This document shows, piece by piece, positions 43,080 through 51,917 of a stretch of DNA of 64,000 nucleotides (within the stretch, counting starts at the first letter, position 1; each line of letters starts with the position of its first letter). Both the position numbers and the translations under genes were made by a program. This stretch comes from Nocardioides sp. Lineage in GTDB: Bacteria; Actinomycetota; Actinomycetes; Propionibacteriales; Nocardioidaceae. Under the pieces are notes generated by a model. It was not told where the DNA came from. It saw only the letters and a list, made by a program, of their open reading frames with translations, and ran no database searches. Location of the stretch: the NCBI GenBank assembly GCA_002729525.1, contig PBYI01000033.1, positions 62,001 through 126,000 on the forward strand, in the 5' to 3' direction.

Positions 43080-45968
43080 ATGACCGAGACCGCCAGCGGC
43101 TCTCACACCTCGACCGACGGGCGCCCCGAGGGCCTCCGTCTGGAGCACGTCTTCAGCACCCCGGGCGTGCACCCGTACGACGAGATCACGTGGGAGCGTC
43201 GCGACGTCGTCCAGACCAACTGGAAGACCGGCGAGTCCGTCTTCGAGCAGCGCGGTGTGGAGTACCCCGACTTCTGGTCGCTCAACGCCTCGACCATCGT
43301 CACCACCAAGTACTTCCGCGGCGCGCTCGGCACCGACGCCCGCGAGTGGAGCCTCAAGCAGGTCGTCGACCGGGTCGTGAAGACCTACGTCGCCGCCGGA
43401 CTGGAGCACGGCTACTTCGCCACGGAGGCCGACGCGGAGGTCTTCGAGCACGAGATCACCTGGCTGCTGGTCCACCAGTACTTCTCGTTCAACTCGCCGG
43501 TGTGGTTCAACGTCGGCACCAAGAGCCCGCAGCAGGTCTCGGCCTGCTTCATCCTGTCGGTCGACGACTCGATGGACTCGATCCTCAACTGGTACAAGGA
43601 AGAGGGCTTCATCTTCAAGGGAGGGTCCGGCGCGGGGCTCAACCTGTCGCGGATCCGCTCCTCCAAGGAGCTCCTCTCCTCCGGCGGCACCGCCTCCGGC
43701 CCGGTCTCCTTCATGCGCGGTGCCGACGCCTCCGCCGGCACCATCAAGTCCGGCGGCGCGACCCGTCGCGCGGCGAAGATGGTCGTGCTCGACGTCGACC
43801 ACCCCGACATCGAGGAATTCGTCGAGACCAAGGCGCGCGAGGAGGACAAGATCCGCGCGCTGCGCGACGCCGGCTTCGACATGGACCTCGGCGGCGCCGA
43901 CATCACCTCCGTGCAGTACCAGAACGCCAACAACTCCGTGCGCGTCAGCGACGAGTTCATGCGCGCCGTCGAGGACGGCACCGAGTTCGGCCTGCGCGCC
44001 CGGATGACCGGCGAGGTCATCGAGACCGTCGACGCCCGCGAGCTGTTCACCAAGATCTCCAAGGCCGCGTGGGAGTGCGCCGACCCGGGTCTGCAGTACG
44101 ACGACACCATCAACGACTGGCACACCAACCCCGAGACCGGCCGGATCACCGCGTCCAACCCGTGCTCGGAGTACATGTCGCTCGACAACTCCTCGTGCAA
44201 CCTGGCGTCGCTCAACCTGCTGAAGTTCCTCGGCGACGACGACACCTTCGACGCCGAGCTCTTCGGCAAGGCCGTCGAGCTGATCATCACCGCGATGGAC
44301 ATCTCCATCTGCTTCGCCGACTTCCCGACCGAGGCGATCGGCGCGACCACCCGCGACTACCGCCAGCTCGGCATCGGCTACGCCAACCTCGGCGCCCTGC
44401 TGATGGCGATGGGCCTCGGCTACGACTCCGACGGCGGCCGCGCGATGGCCGGCACCATCACCTCGCTGATGACCGGCACGTCCTACCGCCGCTCGGCCGA
44501 GCTCGCCGCGATCGTCGGCCCCTACACCGGCTACGCCCGCAACGCCGAGGCGCACAACCGGGTCATGCGCAAGCACCAGGCCGCCAACGACGCCGTGCGC
44601 ACCCTGCACGTCAACGACACCGCGACCCACAAGCTTGCGACCGCCGAGTGGGCCAAGGTCGTCGACCTCGGCAAGGCCAACGGTTTCCGCAACGCGCAGG
44701 CCTCGGTGCTCGCGCCCACCGGCACCATCGGCTTCATGATGGACTGCGACACCACCGGCATCGAGCCCGACTTCTCCCTGGTGAAGTTCAAGAAGCTCGT
44801 CGGCGGCGGCTCCATGCAGATCGTCAACCAGACGATCCCGCGGGCGCTGAAGAAGCTCGGCTACCAGCCGGAGCAGGTCGAGGCGATCGTCGACTACATC
44901 GGCGAGAACGGCCACGTGGTCGACGCCCCGGGCCTGAAGTCCGAGCACTACGAGATCTTCGACACCGCGATGGGTGCCCGCGCCCTCAAGCCGATGGGCC
45001 ACGTGCGGATGATGGCGGCGGCGCAGCCGTTCCTGTCGGGTGCCATCTCCAAGACCGTCAACCTCCCCGAGAGCGCGACCGTCGAGGAGATCGAGGACAT
45101 CTACCTGCAGTCGTGGAAGCTCGGTCTCAAGGCCACCGCGATCTACCGCGACAACTGCAAGGTCGGCCAGCCGCTGTCGAGCGGCAAGGGCGAGTCCAAG
45201 GCGGACGACAAGGCCTCGACGGAGGTCGCCGGGACCGCCGAGCCGACCGTCATCGAGAAGGTCGTCTACGCCCCGACCCGCAAGCGCCTGCCGAAGTCGC
45301 GCATCGCCCGCACCACGTCGTTCACCGTCGGTGGCGCCGAGGGCTACATGACCTCCGGTGCGCACGAGGACGGCGCCCTGGGCGAGATCTTCCTCAAGCT
45401 CGGCAAGCAGGGCTCGACCCTGGCCGGCGTGATGGACGCCTTCTCGATCGCCGTCTCGATCGGCCTGCAGTACGGCGTGCCGCTGGAGACCTACGTCTCG
45501 AAGTTCACCAACCTGCGCTTCGAGCCCGCCGGCCTCACCGACGACCCGGACGTCCGGATGGCGCAGTCGCTCATGGACTACGTCTTCCGCCGTCTGGCCC
45601 TGGACTACCTCGACTTCGAGTCCCGCTCGATGCTCGGCATCTACTCCGCCGACGAGCGCCAGCGGCACCTCGAGACCGGCTCCTACGAGCCGATCCAGGA
45701 GGAGACCGGCTCCGCCGCCGAGCTCCTCGAGGACGCGCCCCGCGCCCCGAAGGCCAAGGCCGCCGAGCCCGCCCAGCCCGCCCAGGTCGTCGAGGAGTCC
45801 GCACCCGCCGAGGAGCCCAAGCGCGCCCACACCAGCGCCGAGCTCCTCGAGCAGATCACCGGTACCGCCGTCGACAGCCCGCTGTGCATGACCTGCGGCA
45901 CGAAGATGCGCCCCGCCGGCTCCTGCTACGTGTGCGAGGGCTGCGGCAGCACCTCCGGCTGCAGCTGA
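43080..45968 (+). CDS. nrdJ: Adenosylcobalamin-dependent (class II) ribonucleotide reductase NrdJ
   Basis: Makes dNTPs from ribonucleotides with a B12 radical; oxygen-independent. 962 residues. The active-site region 'ASNPCSEYMSLDNSSCNLASLNLL' holds the thiyl-radical Cys and Glu; 'VSACFILSVDDSMDSI' and 'PTGTIGFMMDCDTTGIEPDFS' are conserved in class II. A linker near 700 leads to 'TRKRLPKSRIARTTSFTVGG', and the C-terminus has a zinc-ribbon-like 'CMTCGTKMRPAGSCYVCEGCGSTSGC' tail used in re-reduction. ATG 43080 has GAGGAG upstream; 42585 is a shadow extension across nrdR. Confidence 0.97.
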   Translation: MTETASGSHTSTDGRPEGLRLEHVFSTPGVHPYDEITWERRDVVQTNWKTGESVFEQRGVEYPDFWSLNASTIVTTKYFRGALGTDAREWSLKQVVDRVVKTYVAAGLEHGYFATEADAEVFEHEITWLLVHQYFSFNSPVWFNVGTKSPQQVSACFILSVDDSMDSILNWYKEEGFIFKGGSGAGLNLSRIRSSKELLSSGGTASGPVSFMRGADASAGTIKSGGATRRAAKMVVLDVDHPDIEEFVETKAREEDKIRALRDAGFDMDLGGADITSVQYQNANNSVRVSDEFMRAVEDGTEFGLRARMTGEVIETVDARELFTKISKAAWECADPGLQYDDTINDWHTNPETGRITASNPCSEYMSLDNSSCNLASLNLLKFLGDDDTFDAELFGKAVELIITAMDISICFADFPTEAIGATTRDYRQLGIGYANLGALLMAMGLGYDSDGGRAMAGTITSLMTGTSYRRSAELAAIVGPYTGYARNAEAHNRVMRKHQAANDAVRTLHVNDTATHKLATAEWAKVVDLGKANGFRNAQASVLAPTGTIGFMMDCDTTGIEPDFSLVKFKKLVGGGSMQIVNQTIPRALKKLGYQPEQVEAIVDYIGENGHVVDAPGLKSEHYEIFDTAMGARALKPMGHVRMMAAAQPFLSGAISKTVNLPESATVEEIEDIYLQSWKLGLKATAIYRDNCKVGQPLSSGKGESKADDKASTEVAGTAEPTVIEKVVYAPTRKRLPKSRIARTTSFTVGGAEGYMTSGAHEDGALGEIFLKLGKQGSTLAGVMDAFSIAVSIGLQYGVPLETYVSKFTNLRFEPAGLTDDPDVRMAQSLMDYVFRRLALDYLDFESRSMLGIYSADERQRHLETGSYEPIQEETGSAAELLEDAPRAPKAKAAEPAQPAQVVEESAPAEEPKRAHTSAELLEQITGTAVDSPLCMTCGTKMRPAGSCYVCEGCGSTSGCS

Positions 45969-45984
45969 TCGAAGCGTGAGCGAG

Positions 45985-46012
45985 GCCCCCGCGACCGATT
46001 GGTCGCGGGGGC
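45985..46012 (+). terminator. nrdJ terminator
   Basis: Perfect 12-bp stem GCCCCCGCGACC / GGTCGCGGGGGC with loop GATT, then TTCG; 17 bases past the nrdJ stop. Confidence 0.85.
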
Positions 46013-46169
46013 TTCGTCGCGTTTCGGGGTCTCGAGGGCGTCGCTGAGGGACACGAGGCACAAGGTGCACTAGGCGCCCGCACCAGACTCCCGGCAGGGG
46101 CTACTCCGCGACGTAACGGTCGTCACAGTCCCGCGTTGAACGGGGCGTACCCGACCTCCGGAGGCAGCG

Positions 46170-48491
46170 TTGCGTCCCACCCTCGCCCGTACGTCGTCCG
46201 CGCTCGCGGCCGCCGCTCTCGTCGCCGGCCTGCTCGGCCTCGGCGCCACCGCACCGGCCAGCGCGGAGAGCGGGGGAGGAGCGAGCGGCGTACCGGAGGG
46301 CGCGCCGGCAGCGGCGCACGGGAAGGAGCCGCGGCTGCGTACGCCGCAGGGGTGGCCGTTCGCGCAGCGGCTGAGCCGCACGTCGGGCACCGGCCGCCTG
46401 CACGGCGGGGCGTCGTACTGGTCCGACTTCGTGTACGACGACCACGGCGCGGCGCTCCCGGGCGGGTTCGCCCTCGACAACCTCGCGCTACTGGCGCCCG
46501 AGCAGGGCGTCTACGAGTACCCCACTCCGGCGGCGCGGCAGAACGGCGCCGACGTGTTCGTCGCGGCCGTCGGCCTGGACGACCGGGCCAGCTACTGGCG
46601 CGTCGACTGGAACACCCTCGCCGACCCGCGGGTGCCGCTCGCGGTGTGGGCGCTCGACACCGACGGCAAGGCCTCCACCGGCGTCAGCGACTGGCCCGTC
46701 GGCGCCGGGGTGACCAGCGACGGCATCGACCGGGCGCTCGTCGTCAGCAGTCGCGGCGTCTGGCTGCACGACCTCCGTCGCGGCACCGCGCGCCGCCTCG
46801 CCGCCCCGACCGTCGACCGGCGGACCCGCTCGTTCGTCGCCCGGGTGCCCCGCAGCGTGCTCCCGGTCCGCGGCACCTGGACCGTCCGCCTCGGCGCGGG
46901 CGTCGCCGACGCCACCGGCCGACGCCTCGCCGCCCCCGACGGCCCCGAGGGCTTCTCGATCCCGCCGGGCACCAGTCGCCTCTTCAACGTCGCCTACCGC
47001 ACGCCGCGGCAGGAGAAGGCGGTCGTCCGCGACAGCCAGACCGCCGGCCTCGTCGCCGCCGGCGAGCATGTGCTCGCCACCCTCCCGGTCAGCAGCCAGC
47101 TCGGTGTCGACGGCCAGGCCCGCTTCGTCACCGGCAACTTCTGGATGGAGGACGCCCAGGCCGACGCGCTCGCGGTCGGCGACGTGTCGCGGTTCCGCCA
47201 GCGCGTCCGCTGGCGCGACCTCGCGCGCGAGCGACGTACCCGCGAGCCGCTGGTGCGCGGCTACTCCAACCGCTGGTACGTCTCCCGGCTGCGCCTGGGC
47301 CAGGGCGTCGTCGACGACGAGGGCGGCGGCACCGGCGACGGCCGTCCCAACGTGCTCAGCCGCATCCAGCCCTACTCCGTCTACGTGCCGCGCTCCTACC
47401 GGCCCGGCCGCGCGACGCCGCTGACCTGGACGCTGCACTCGCTCAGCGTCAACCACAACCAGTACGGCGCCTACGACCCCCAGCTGATGCGCTTCCTCTG
47501 CGAGCAGCGCGGCACCATCTGCGCCGGCACTCTCGGGCACGGCCCGGACGGCTGGTACCTCGACGAGGCCGAGGCCGACTTCTGGCAGGTGTGGGGCGCG
47601 CTCGGCCGGGGCTTCACCCTCGACCCCGAGCGCACCGTGATGACCGGCTACTCCATGGGCGGCTGGGCCGGCTACCACCTCGGCCTGTCCCACCCCGACC
47701 TGTACGCCGAGGTCGTCGTGCTCGCCGGCCCGCCCCAGTGCGGCGTCTCCCTCGACGCCGACCAGCTGGTCTCCCCGGCCTTCGGCGGACGCTGCACCAC
47801 CGACGGGACGGCGTACGACCTCGTCGGCAACGCGCGGTGGCTGCCCTACCGGATCGGGCAGGGCACCCTCGACCAGCTCGTGCCGTTCACCTCCGTGGAG
47901 CAGCACGTCGGCCGGTTCGCCGACGCCGGGCTGCGGCACCGGTTCGTCCGCTACCCGGCCGAGGACCACCTGATCTTCGCCGTCCAGGACCGGTTCGCCA
48001 CCGTGCTCGACGGCCTCGGCACGCCGCGCCGCACCACCCGGCCGCGCAGCGTCGACCACACCTGGCGCCCGCACCTCGACCGCCGCGACCTCGGCATCGG
48101 CGCCACCACGGCGTACTGGCTCAGCGAGCTCCGTGCCGCCGACCGCGGCCCCGGATCCCTCGCCCGGGTGCGGGCCACCTCCGAGGCCCTGCCGGGTCAC
48201 GAGCACCAGGTGGTCACCACCGGCCCGACCCCGGTCGCCTCGCCGCTTCCGGCCGTCCGCACCGACACCACCTGGCGTACGGGTGCAGCGCTCCCGCAGC
48301 GGCAGCGCCTGGTCCTCGACCTCGAGGACGTACGCCGGCTGACGGTCGACCTCCGCGCGGCCCGGCTGCGGTGCGGGGCCCGGATCGTCGTGCGCAGCGA
48401 CCGGGACTCCCGCGTCGTGCTGACCGGTCGCGGCGGCCGCCAGGTCGTCGACGCCGGCACCGGGCGGACGGGCGCACGCGTCCGCTGCTGA
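46170..48491 (+). CDS. Secreted alpha/beta-fold esterase with N-terminal glucodextranase-C-like domain
   Basis: 773 residues from TTG 46170, fixed by GGAGG and the signal peptide 'LAAAALVAGLLGLGATAPASA'. Residues about 60-270 contain 'YWSDFVYDDHGA' and 'ARQNGADVFVAAVGLDDRASYWRVDWNTL', resembling the DOMON-like glucodextranase C-terminal domain (carbohydrate binding). The hydrolase part has 'PLTWTLHSLSVNHNQY', nucleophile elbow 'VMTGYSMGGWAGYHLG', Asp region and 'VRYPAEDHLIFAVQD' with His. Cys pairs suggest disulfides. A polysaccharide-binding esterase is likely; the substrate is unknown. Confidence 0.72.
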   Translation: MRPTLARTSSALAAAALVAGLLGLGATAPASAESGGGASGVPEGAPAAAHGKEPRLRTPQGWPFAQRLSRTSGTGRLHGGASYWSDFVYDDHGAALPGGFALDNLALLAPEQGVYEYPTPAARQNGADVFVAAVGLDDRASYWRVDWNTLADPRVPLAVWALDTDGKASTGVSDWPVGAGVTSDGIDRALVVSSRGVWLHDLRRGTARRLAAPTVDRRTRSFVARVPRSVLPVRGTWTVRLGAGVADATGRRLAAPDGPEGFSIPPGTSRLFNVAYRTPRQEKAVVRDSQTAGLVAAGEHVLATLPVSSQLGVDGQARFVTGNFWMEDAQADALAVGDVSRFRQRVRWRDLARERRTREPLVRGYSNRWYVSRLRLGQGVVDDEGGGTGDGRPNVLSRIQPYSVYVPRSYRPGRATPLTWTLHSLSVNHNQYGAYDPQLMRFLCEQRGTICAGTLGHGPDGWYLDEAEADFWQVWGALGRGFTLDPERTVMTGYSMGGWAGYHLGLSHPDLYAEVVVLAGPPQCGVSLDADQLVSPAFGGRCTTDGTAYDLVGNARWLPYRIGQGTLDQLVPFTSVEQHVGRFADAGLRHRFVRYPAEDHLIFAVQDRFATVLDGLGTPRRTTRPRSVDHTWRPHLDRRDLGIGATTAYWLSELRAADRGPGSLARVRATSEALPGHEHQVVTTGPTPVASPLPAVRTDTTWRTGAALPQRQRLVLDLEDVRRLTVDLRAARLRCGARIVVRSDRDSRVVLTGRGGRQVVDAGTGRTGARVRC

Positions 48492-48659
48492 GCGGGCCGG
48501 CACCGGGCGCGGCACCGACGCCGAGCACGTGGCCGCGATCTCGGCGGACCTCGCCGGCTGAGGGAGGACGACCTGTGGATGAGCGGCGCCGGCTGTCGCC
48601 GGCCGTAGGTAGTCTCGCCGCTCGTCCACCCCGCCCCCCTACCCGGAGGAGCTCCGACG

Positions 48660-50051
48660 ATGGGGAAGAAGAGCCAGGCACGCCGCGCCGCGAAGGCCAA
48701 GGACCGCGCCCGGCAGCGGGCACGTGCCGAGCAGCATCGTCGCGACGGCACAGGTCGGCGGGCCGCGGGCCCAGGGTCGGACGGCGGCATGGGACACGGT
48801 GCAGCGTTCCCGTTCGGGGTCCCCGGCCCCGAGCCGGTCCTGAACGAGGCCGAGGTCCTGGAGAGCGCCTGGTACTACCTCTCCCAGCCTGATGAGCGGC
48901 CGACCGCCGACGTCGGCCTGTGGACCACCGCCCTGACCAAGATGCCCGAGCGACGCGCCGACGCCCGGGGGGAGCAGGCGGTCATCGAGTGGCTCGGAAC
49001 GCTCTGGGAGCACGGCTGGCAACCCGTCGAGCTCGTCCGCCAGGTCCGTCGTACGGGGTCGGCGGCCGACGCCCGGCTGGTCACTCTCGCCGTGCACGCT
49101 GAACGCGCCGGGCACCCCGGCCGGAGCGAGGACCCACGGTGGAGCGCCCAGGTGGCCGAGGTCGGCCTCGGCGACGTCTCCGTACGCGACGGCTTCCTGC
49201 GGCCATGGCGCGCGGTGGAGGGTCTCGACCGGGCCACCTCCTACCTCGACGCCTCGGCCGTCCTGTGCCGGCTGTACGACACCCCACCGATCGACGTGCT
49301 GATCCCGCCTCCGGGTGCGCGCCGGGATGTCGCGGTGCTGGGGCTCGGCGGCGGAGACGGGGACCCCGCCGATCCCCTTCTGCGCCGTATCCGCAAGCTG
49401 CTCGACAAGGCGGAGGCGACCGAGTTCGAGCAGGAGGCGGTCAGCCTCACGGCGAAGGCGCAGCAGCTGATGACCCGGCACGCGATCGACGCGGCGGCGG
49501 TCGCCGGGGTCGACGACGGTAGTGGCCCGCGGATGGTGCGGGGCGCGGTCGACCCTCCGTACGCCGACCACAAGTCGTCCCTCGTCGCCGTCGTCGCGCG
49601 CTCCGGACGCTGTCGTGCTGTCTGGTTCGAGGCGTTGGGGTTCAGCACGGTCGTCGGGCACGCCGACGACCTCGTGGGCGTCGAGCTGCTCTACACCTCG
49701 CTGCTGGTCCAGGTGCAACACGCGCTGCGTGACGCCGCTCGGCGCGCGCCGGCTGGCACGCGGGTGCGCAGCTCGTCGTACCGGATGTCGTTCTACGAGG
49801 GCTTCACGCTCCGAGTCTCCGAGCGTCTCCAGGCCGCCACCGACGCTGCGTTCGACGACGCCGGTGAGCAGGGGCGGTCGGCCCTCCCGGTGCTCCGAGC
49901 GCGCGAGGACGCGATCGAGGAGTTCCTCGAGCAGCACTGGGGCGACATCCTCGGCACGGCCTCGCAACGTCGTGGGTGGGATCGGCAGGGGTGGGAGCAG
50001 GGCCAGCAGGCCGGCGACCGCGCCCGGCTCGACGCCGGCGAGCTCTCGTGA
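48660..50051 (+). CDS. DUF2786 domain protein
   Basis: 463 residues. A highly basic N-terminus 'KKSQARRAAKAKDRARQRARAEQHRRDG' looks like a nucleic-acid-binding tail. The DUF2786 motif 'LLRRIRKLLDKAEATEFEQEAVSLTAKAQQLMTRHAID' lies near 240-278, followed by a conserved alpha/beta region. DUF2786 proteins occur in phage and actinobacteria without known function; an SprT/ArdC-like nucleic-acid role is often supposed. SD GGAGGAG. It is followed directly by the toxin-antitoxin pair. Confidence 0.72.
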   Translation: MGKKSQARRAAKAKDRARQRARAEQHRRDGTGRRAAGPGSDGGMGHGAAFPFGVPGPEPVLNEAEVLESAWYYLSQPDERPTADVGLWTTALTKMPERRADARGEQAVIEWLGTLWEHGWQPVELVRQVRRTGSAADARLVTLAVHAERAGHPGRSEDPRWSAQVAEVGLGDVSVRDGFLRPWRAVEGLDRATSYLDASAVLCRLYDTPPIDVLIPPPGARRDVAVLGLGGGDGDPADPLLRRIRKLLDKAEATEFEQEAVSLTAKAQQLMTRHAIDAAAVAGVDDGSGPRMVRGAVDPPYADHKSSLVAVVARSGRCRAVWFEALGFSTVVGHADDLVGVELLYTSLLVQVQHALRDAARRAPAGTRVRSSSYRMSFYEGFTLRVSERLQAATDAAFDDAGEQGRSALPVLRAREDAIEEFLEQHWGDILGTASQRRGWDRQGWEQGQQAGDRARLDAGELS

Positions 50052-50090
50052 CGAGCGACAGTGTCGGCGTTGCGCGTCGTCGCGGCGACA

Positions 50091-50105
50091 TGCATTCTGC
50101 ATGCA
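50091..50105. promoter_or_regulatory. RHH antitoxin operator overlapping leaderless -10 (TGCATTCTGCATGCA)
   Basis: Perfect inverted repeat TGCAT-N5-ATGCA ending on the A of ATG 50105. CATTCT inside it (50093-50098) is a -10-like hexamer six bases before that ATG. Antitoxin binding would block both promoter and start. Confidence 0.6.
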
Positions 50106-50338
50106 TGCCGTCGATGACCATCCGTGGACTCTCCGACGAAGCCCGCGACGAGCTGGCGGCTCGGGCGGCTCGGCGCGGGCAGTCGATGCAGGAGTACGTC
50201 CGGCTCCTGCTGGAGCGCGAGGTCGCGCACGCCGACCTCGACGAGCTGCTCGACGGGCTGGCGCGCCGCAAGACGGCGGCCGGCTCCCGGGTGGCCACGG
50301 ACGACATCCTCGCGGCCCGGGAGGCCGAACGCCGGTGA
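50105..50338 (+). CDS. FitA/VapB-like ribbon-helix-helix antitoxin
   Basis: 77 residues 'MPSMTIRGLSDEARDELAARAARRGQSMQEYVRLLLEREVAHADLDELL...', the FitA/VapB pattern: an RHH strand 'SMTIRGL' plus helices, then a flexible C-terminal toxin-binding tail 'RRKTAAGSRVATDDILAAREAERR'. The RHH dimer should bind the operator just upstream and repress the pair. ATG 50105 is favoured over 50090, which lies within the operator, and over 50114. Its stop overlaps the toxin GTG. Confidence 0.85.
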   Translation: MPSMTIRGLSDEARDELAARAARRGQSMQEYVRLLLEREVAHADLDELLDGLARRKTAAGSRVATDDILAAREAERR

Positions 50339-50742
50339 CCGTGGTCGTCGACGCGTCGATGGTGGTCTCCGCCCTGGTCGACGACGGACCCGACGGGCGC
50401 TGGTCGGTCGAGACGATGAGGGGCGCGTCGGACCTGCTCGCTCCGCACCACCTGCCTGCCGAAGTCACCGGCGTGCTGCGTCGCCTCGTCGCCGCGTCAG
50501 CGCTGAGCGCCCACCAGGCCGCGCTCGCCCTGGCCGACCTGTCCGCGCTGCCCCTGCGGCTCGTGCCCTTCGCGCCGTGGCAGGCACGTGTCTGGCAGCT
50601 GCGCGGAGCGGTCGCGACGTACGACGCGTGGTACGTCGCCGTCGCCGAGGCGCACGACGCCCCGCTCGCGACGCTCGACCGTCGGCTGGCGCGGGCGCCC
50701 GGGCCGCGATGTCGCTGGGTGCTGCCTCCCGGCGACGGGTGA
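50335..50742 (+). CDS. PIN-domain (VapC/FitB-like) toxin RNase
   Basis: 135 residues from GTG 50335. The PIN nuclease acids are visible: 'VVVDASMVVSALVDDG' (first Asp), Glu in 'HHLPAEVTGVLRRLV', Asp in 'TYDAWYVAVAEAHDAPLATLDRRLARA' (two Asp). VapC toxins are Mg2+-dependent RNases that cut tRNA or rRNA and stop translation until neutralised by the RHH partner. The -1 overlap with the antitoxin keeps expression balanced. All acidic residues are intact, so it should be functional. Confidence 0.88.
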   Translation: MTVVVDASMVVSALVDDGPDGRWSVETMRGASDLLAPHHLPAEVTGVLRRLVAASALSAHQAALALADLSALPLRLVPFAPWQARVWQLRGAVATYDAWYVAVAEAHDAPLATLDRRLARAPGPRCRWVLPPGDG

Positions 50743-50746
50743 CCCC

Positions 50747-50752
50747 TACGGT
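50747..50752 (+). promoter_or_regulatory. Leaderless -10 hexamer (TACGGT)
   Basis: Five bases after the toxin stop; TACGGT, six bases, GTG 50759. Confidence 0.55.
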
Positions 50753-50758
50753 GGTGAC

Positions 50759-51094
50759 GTGACCGAGCGCCGCACCCTGCACCTCGTGCTCCGCGGCCCC
50801 GGCGACCCGACGCTCACCTGGGCGATGACCGTCCTGTACGCCGCCAAGCAGGCGCGGCTGCGCGGCCTCACCGCCACCGCGGGTCGGGTCGAGCTGCACC
50901 CGGGCGAGCCGGACGTGGTGCCGGAGCTGTTGGAGGCGTGGCTGGTGCTCGGCACGCCCGCGCAGGCCGCGACGGACGCCGCCCCTGGGCGCCAGGCCGA
51001 CGTCGACCGGCTCGCCGAAGACGTGGTGCGCGCCGCGCAGGAGCGGGCCGACCGCGACGGCACCCGGCTGACCGTGGAGCCCGACGCCTCGTGA
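50759..51094 (+). CDS. Hypothetical protein coupled to a DksA-type gene
   Basis: 111 residues 'VTERRTLHLVLRGPGDPTLTWAMTVLYAAKQARLRGLTATAGRVELHPGEPDVVPELLEAWLVLG...'. No domain I recognise; mixed alpha/beta, no Cys, no membrane segment. Its stop overlaps the GTG of the next gene (GTGA), and it carries a leaderless-type promoter, so the two genes form one unit. Confidence 0.6.
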   Translation: MTERRTLHLVLRGPGDPTLTWAMTVLYAAKQARLRGLTATAGRVELHPGEPDVVPELLEAWLVLGTPAQAATDAAPGRQADVDRLAEDVVRAAQERADRDGTRLTVEPDAS

Positions 51095-51477
51095 GCGGGC
51101 ACGAGCCCCCGAACCGGTGGGGCGGCCAGGACGCCCGACGCGAGCACGAGCGGCGACTGCGCGGCGAGCGCGAGCGGACCGTCGTACGGCTGGCGGCGCT
51201 CACCGACGACTACGCCGAGGTGGTCGAGGCGTCCCGGTGGACCAACGCCGACGACGAGCACGACCCCGAGGGGCAGACCATCGCCTACGAGCGTTCGCGC
51301 ACGGGTGCGCTGGGGGCGCAGACGCGGGCGCACCTGGCGGAGGTCGACGCCGCGCTCGCGCGCCTGGCTGCCGGCACGTACGGCGTGTGCGAGCGCTGCG
51401 GCCGGCCGGTCCCCGAGGAGCGCCTCGAGGCCCGGCCGACCGCCCGTACCTGTGTGCGGTGCCCGGCTACGTCCTGA
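51091..51477 (+). CDS. DksA/TraR-type C4 zinc-finger protein
   Basis: 128 residues. An N-terminal coiled coil (about 12-80, with charged 'ERRLRGERERTVVRLAALTDDY' heptads) leads to the C4 finger 'CERCGRPVPEERLEARPTARTCVRC'. This is the DksA/TraR/YocK layout, and the coiled-coil tip can enter the RNA-polymerase secondary channel. The tip sequence needed for DksA activity (acidic DD pair) appears as 'LTDDYAE', so activity is possible. Actinobacterial members are little studied. Confidence 0.85.
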   Translation: MSGHEPPNRWGGQDARREHERRLRGERERTVVRLAALTDDYAEVVEASRWTNADDEHDPEGQTIAYERSRTGALGAQTRAHLAEVDAALARLAAGTYGVCERCGRPVPEERLEARPTARTCVRCPATS

Positions 51478-51539
51478 TCATGTCGCCTCACCTGGGCGGA
51501 CGTGCCCGAACAGGTGAACGGCCGGGGGTGTCGGCGACC

Positions 51540-51545
51540 TAGGTT
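51540..51545 (+). promoter_or_regulatory. Leaderless -10 hexamer (TAGGTT) of the GlsB-like gene
   Basis: TAGGTT, six bases, ATG 51552; no Shine-Dalgarno. Confidence 0.6.
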
Positions 51546-51551
51546 CGACGC

Positions 51552-51812
51552 ATGATCGGATTTCTCGTGGCAGGACTCGTCATCGGCGTGCTCGCACGCC
51601 TCATCAAGCCGGGCAAGCAGAACCTCGGCATCCTCGCGACCCTCGGCCTCGGCCTGGTCGGCTCGCTGATCGGCGGGGTGATCGCGCAGTTCTTCGGAGC
51701 CGGCAGCATCTGGGAGTTGAACGTGCTCGGGTTCGTGCTCGCCGTCGTCGCCGCGGTGCTGCTGATCGGCGTCGCCGAGAGCGTCGCCGGCAAGGACCGC
51801 GCCCGGGTCTGA
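51552..51812 (+). CDS. GlsB/YeaQ/YmgE family (transglycosylase-associated) stress membrane protein
   Basis: 86 residues with three short glycine-rich membrane helices: 'FLVAGLVIGVLARLIKPG', 'LGILATLGLGLVGSLIGGVIAQFF' and 'VLGFVLAVVAAVLLIGVAESV'. The 'ARLIKPG' turn and G-x-x-G-x-x-x-G patterning are diagnostic. Members are induced by general and acid stress in enterobacteria and lactic acid bacteria. The leaderless promoter supports the start. Confidence 0.88.
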   Translation: MIGFLVAGLVIGVLARLIKPGKQNLGILATLGLGLVGSLIGGVIAQFFGAGSIWELNVLGFVLAVVAAVLLIGVAESVAGKDRARV

Positions 51813-51917
51813 GCCGAGCGCGCCCGCACGCACCGGGCCGCCACCTGCCGTCGTACCGGTGGGTGGCGGCCAGCGCCTCTCCCGCTGTCGGCGGTCCGTG
51901 GCACCCTGCTCACCGCC

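Noticed and set aside
42819-46070. 1083-aa ORF opposite nrdJ, plus other very long shadows (27851-30079 minus, 61242-63920 plus, 1337-3667 minus)
   Set aside because: They are low-complexity Gly/Arg/Val/Leu frames lying exactly antisense to strongly conserved genes, a known effect of very high GC.
48492-48561. Possible gene remnant after the esterase ('TDAEHVAAISADLAG' in an alternate frame)
   Set aside because: Too short, no start or SD, and no homologous domain recognised; may be chance or an eroded C-terminus.
50090-50104. ATG 50090 as antitoxin start
   Set aside because: It would place the operator and -10-like hexamer inside the coding region and add 'MHSAC', which RHH antitoxins lack.
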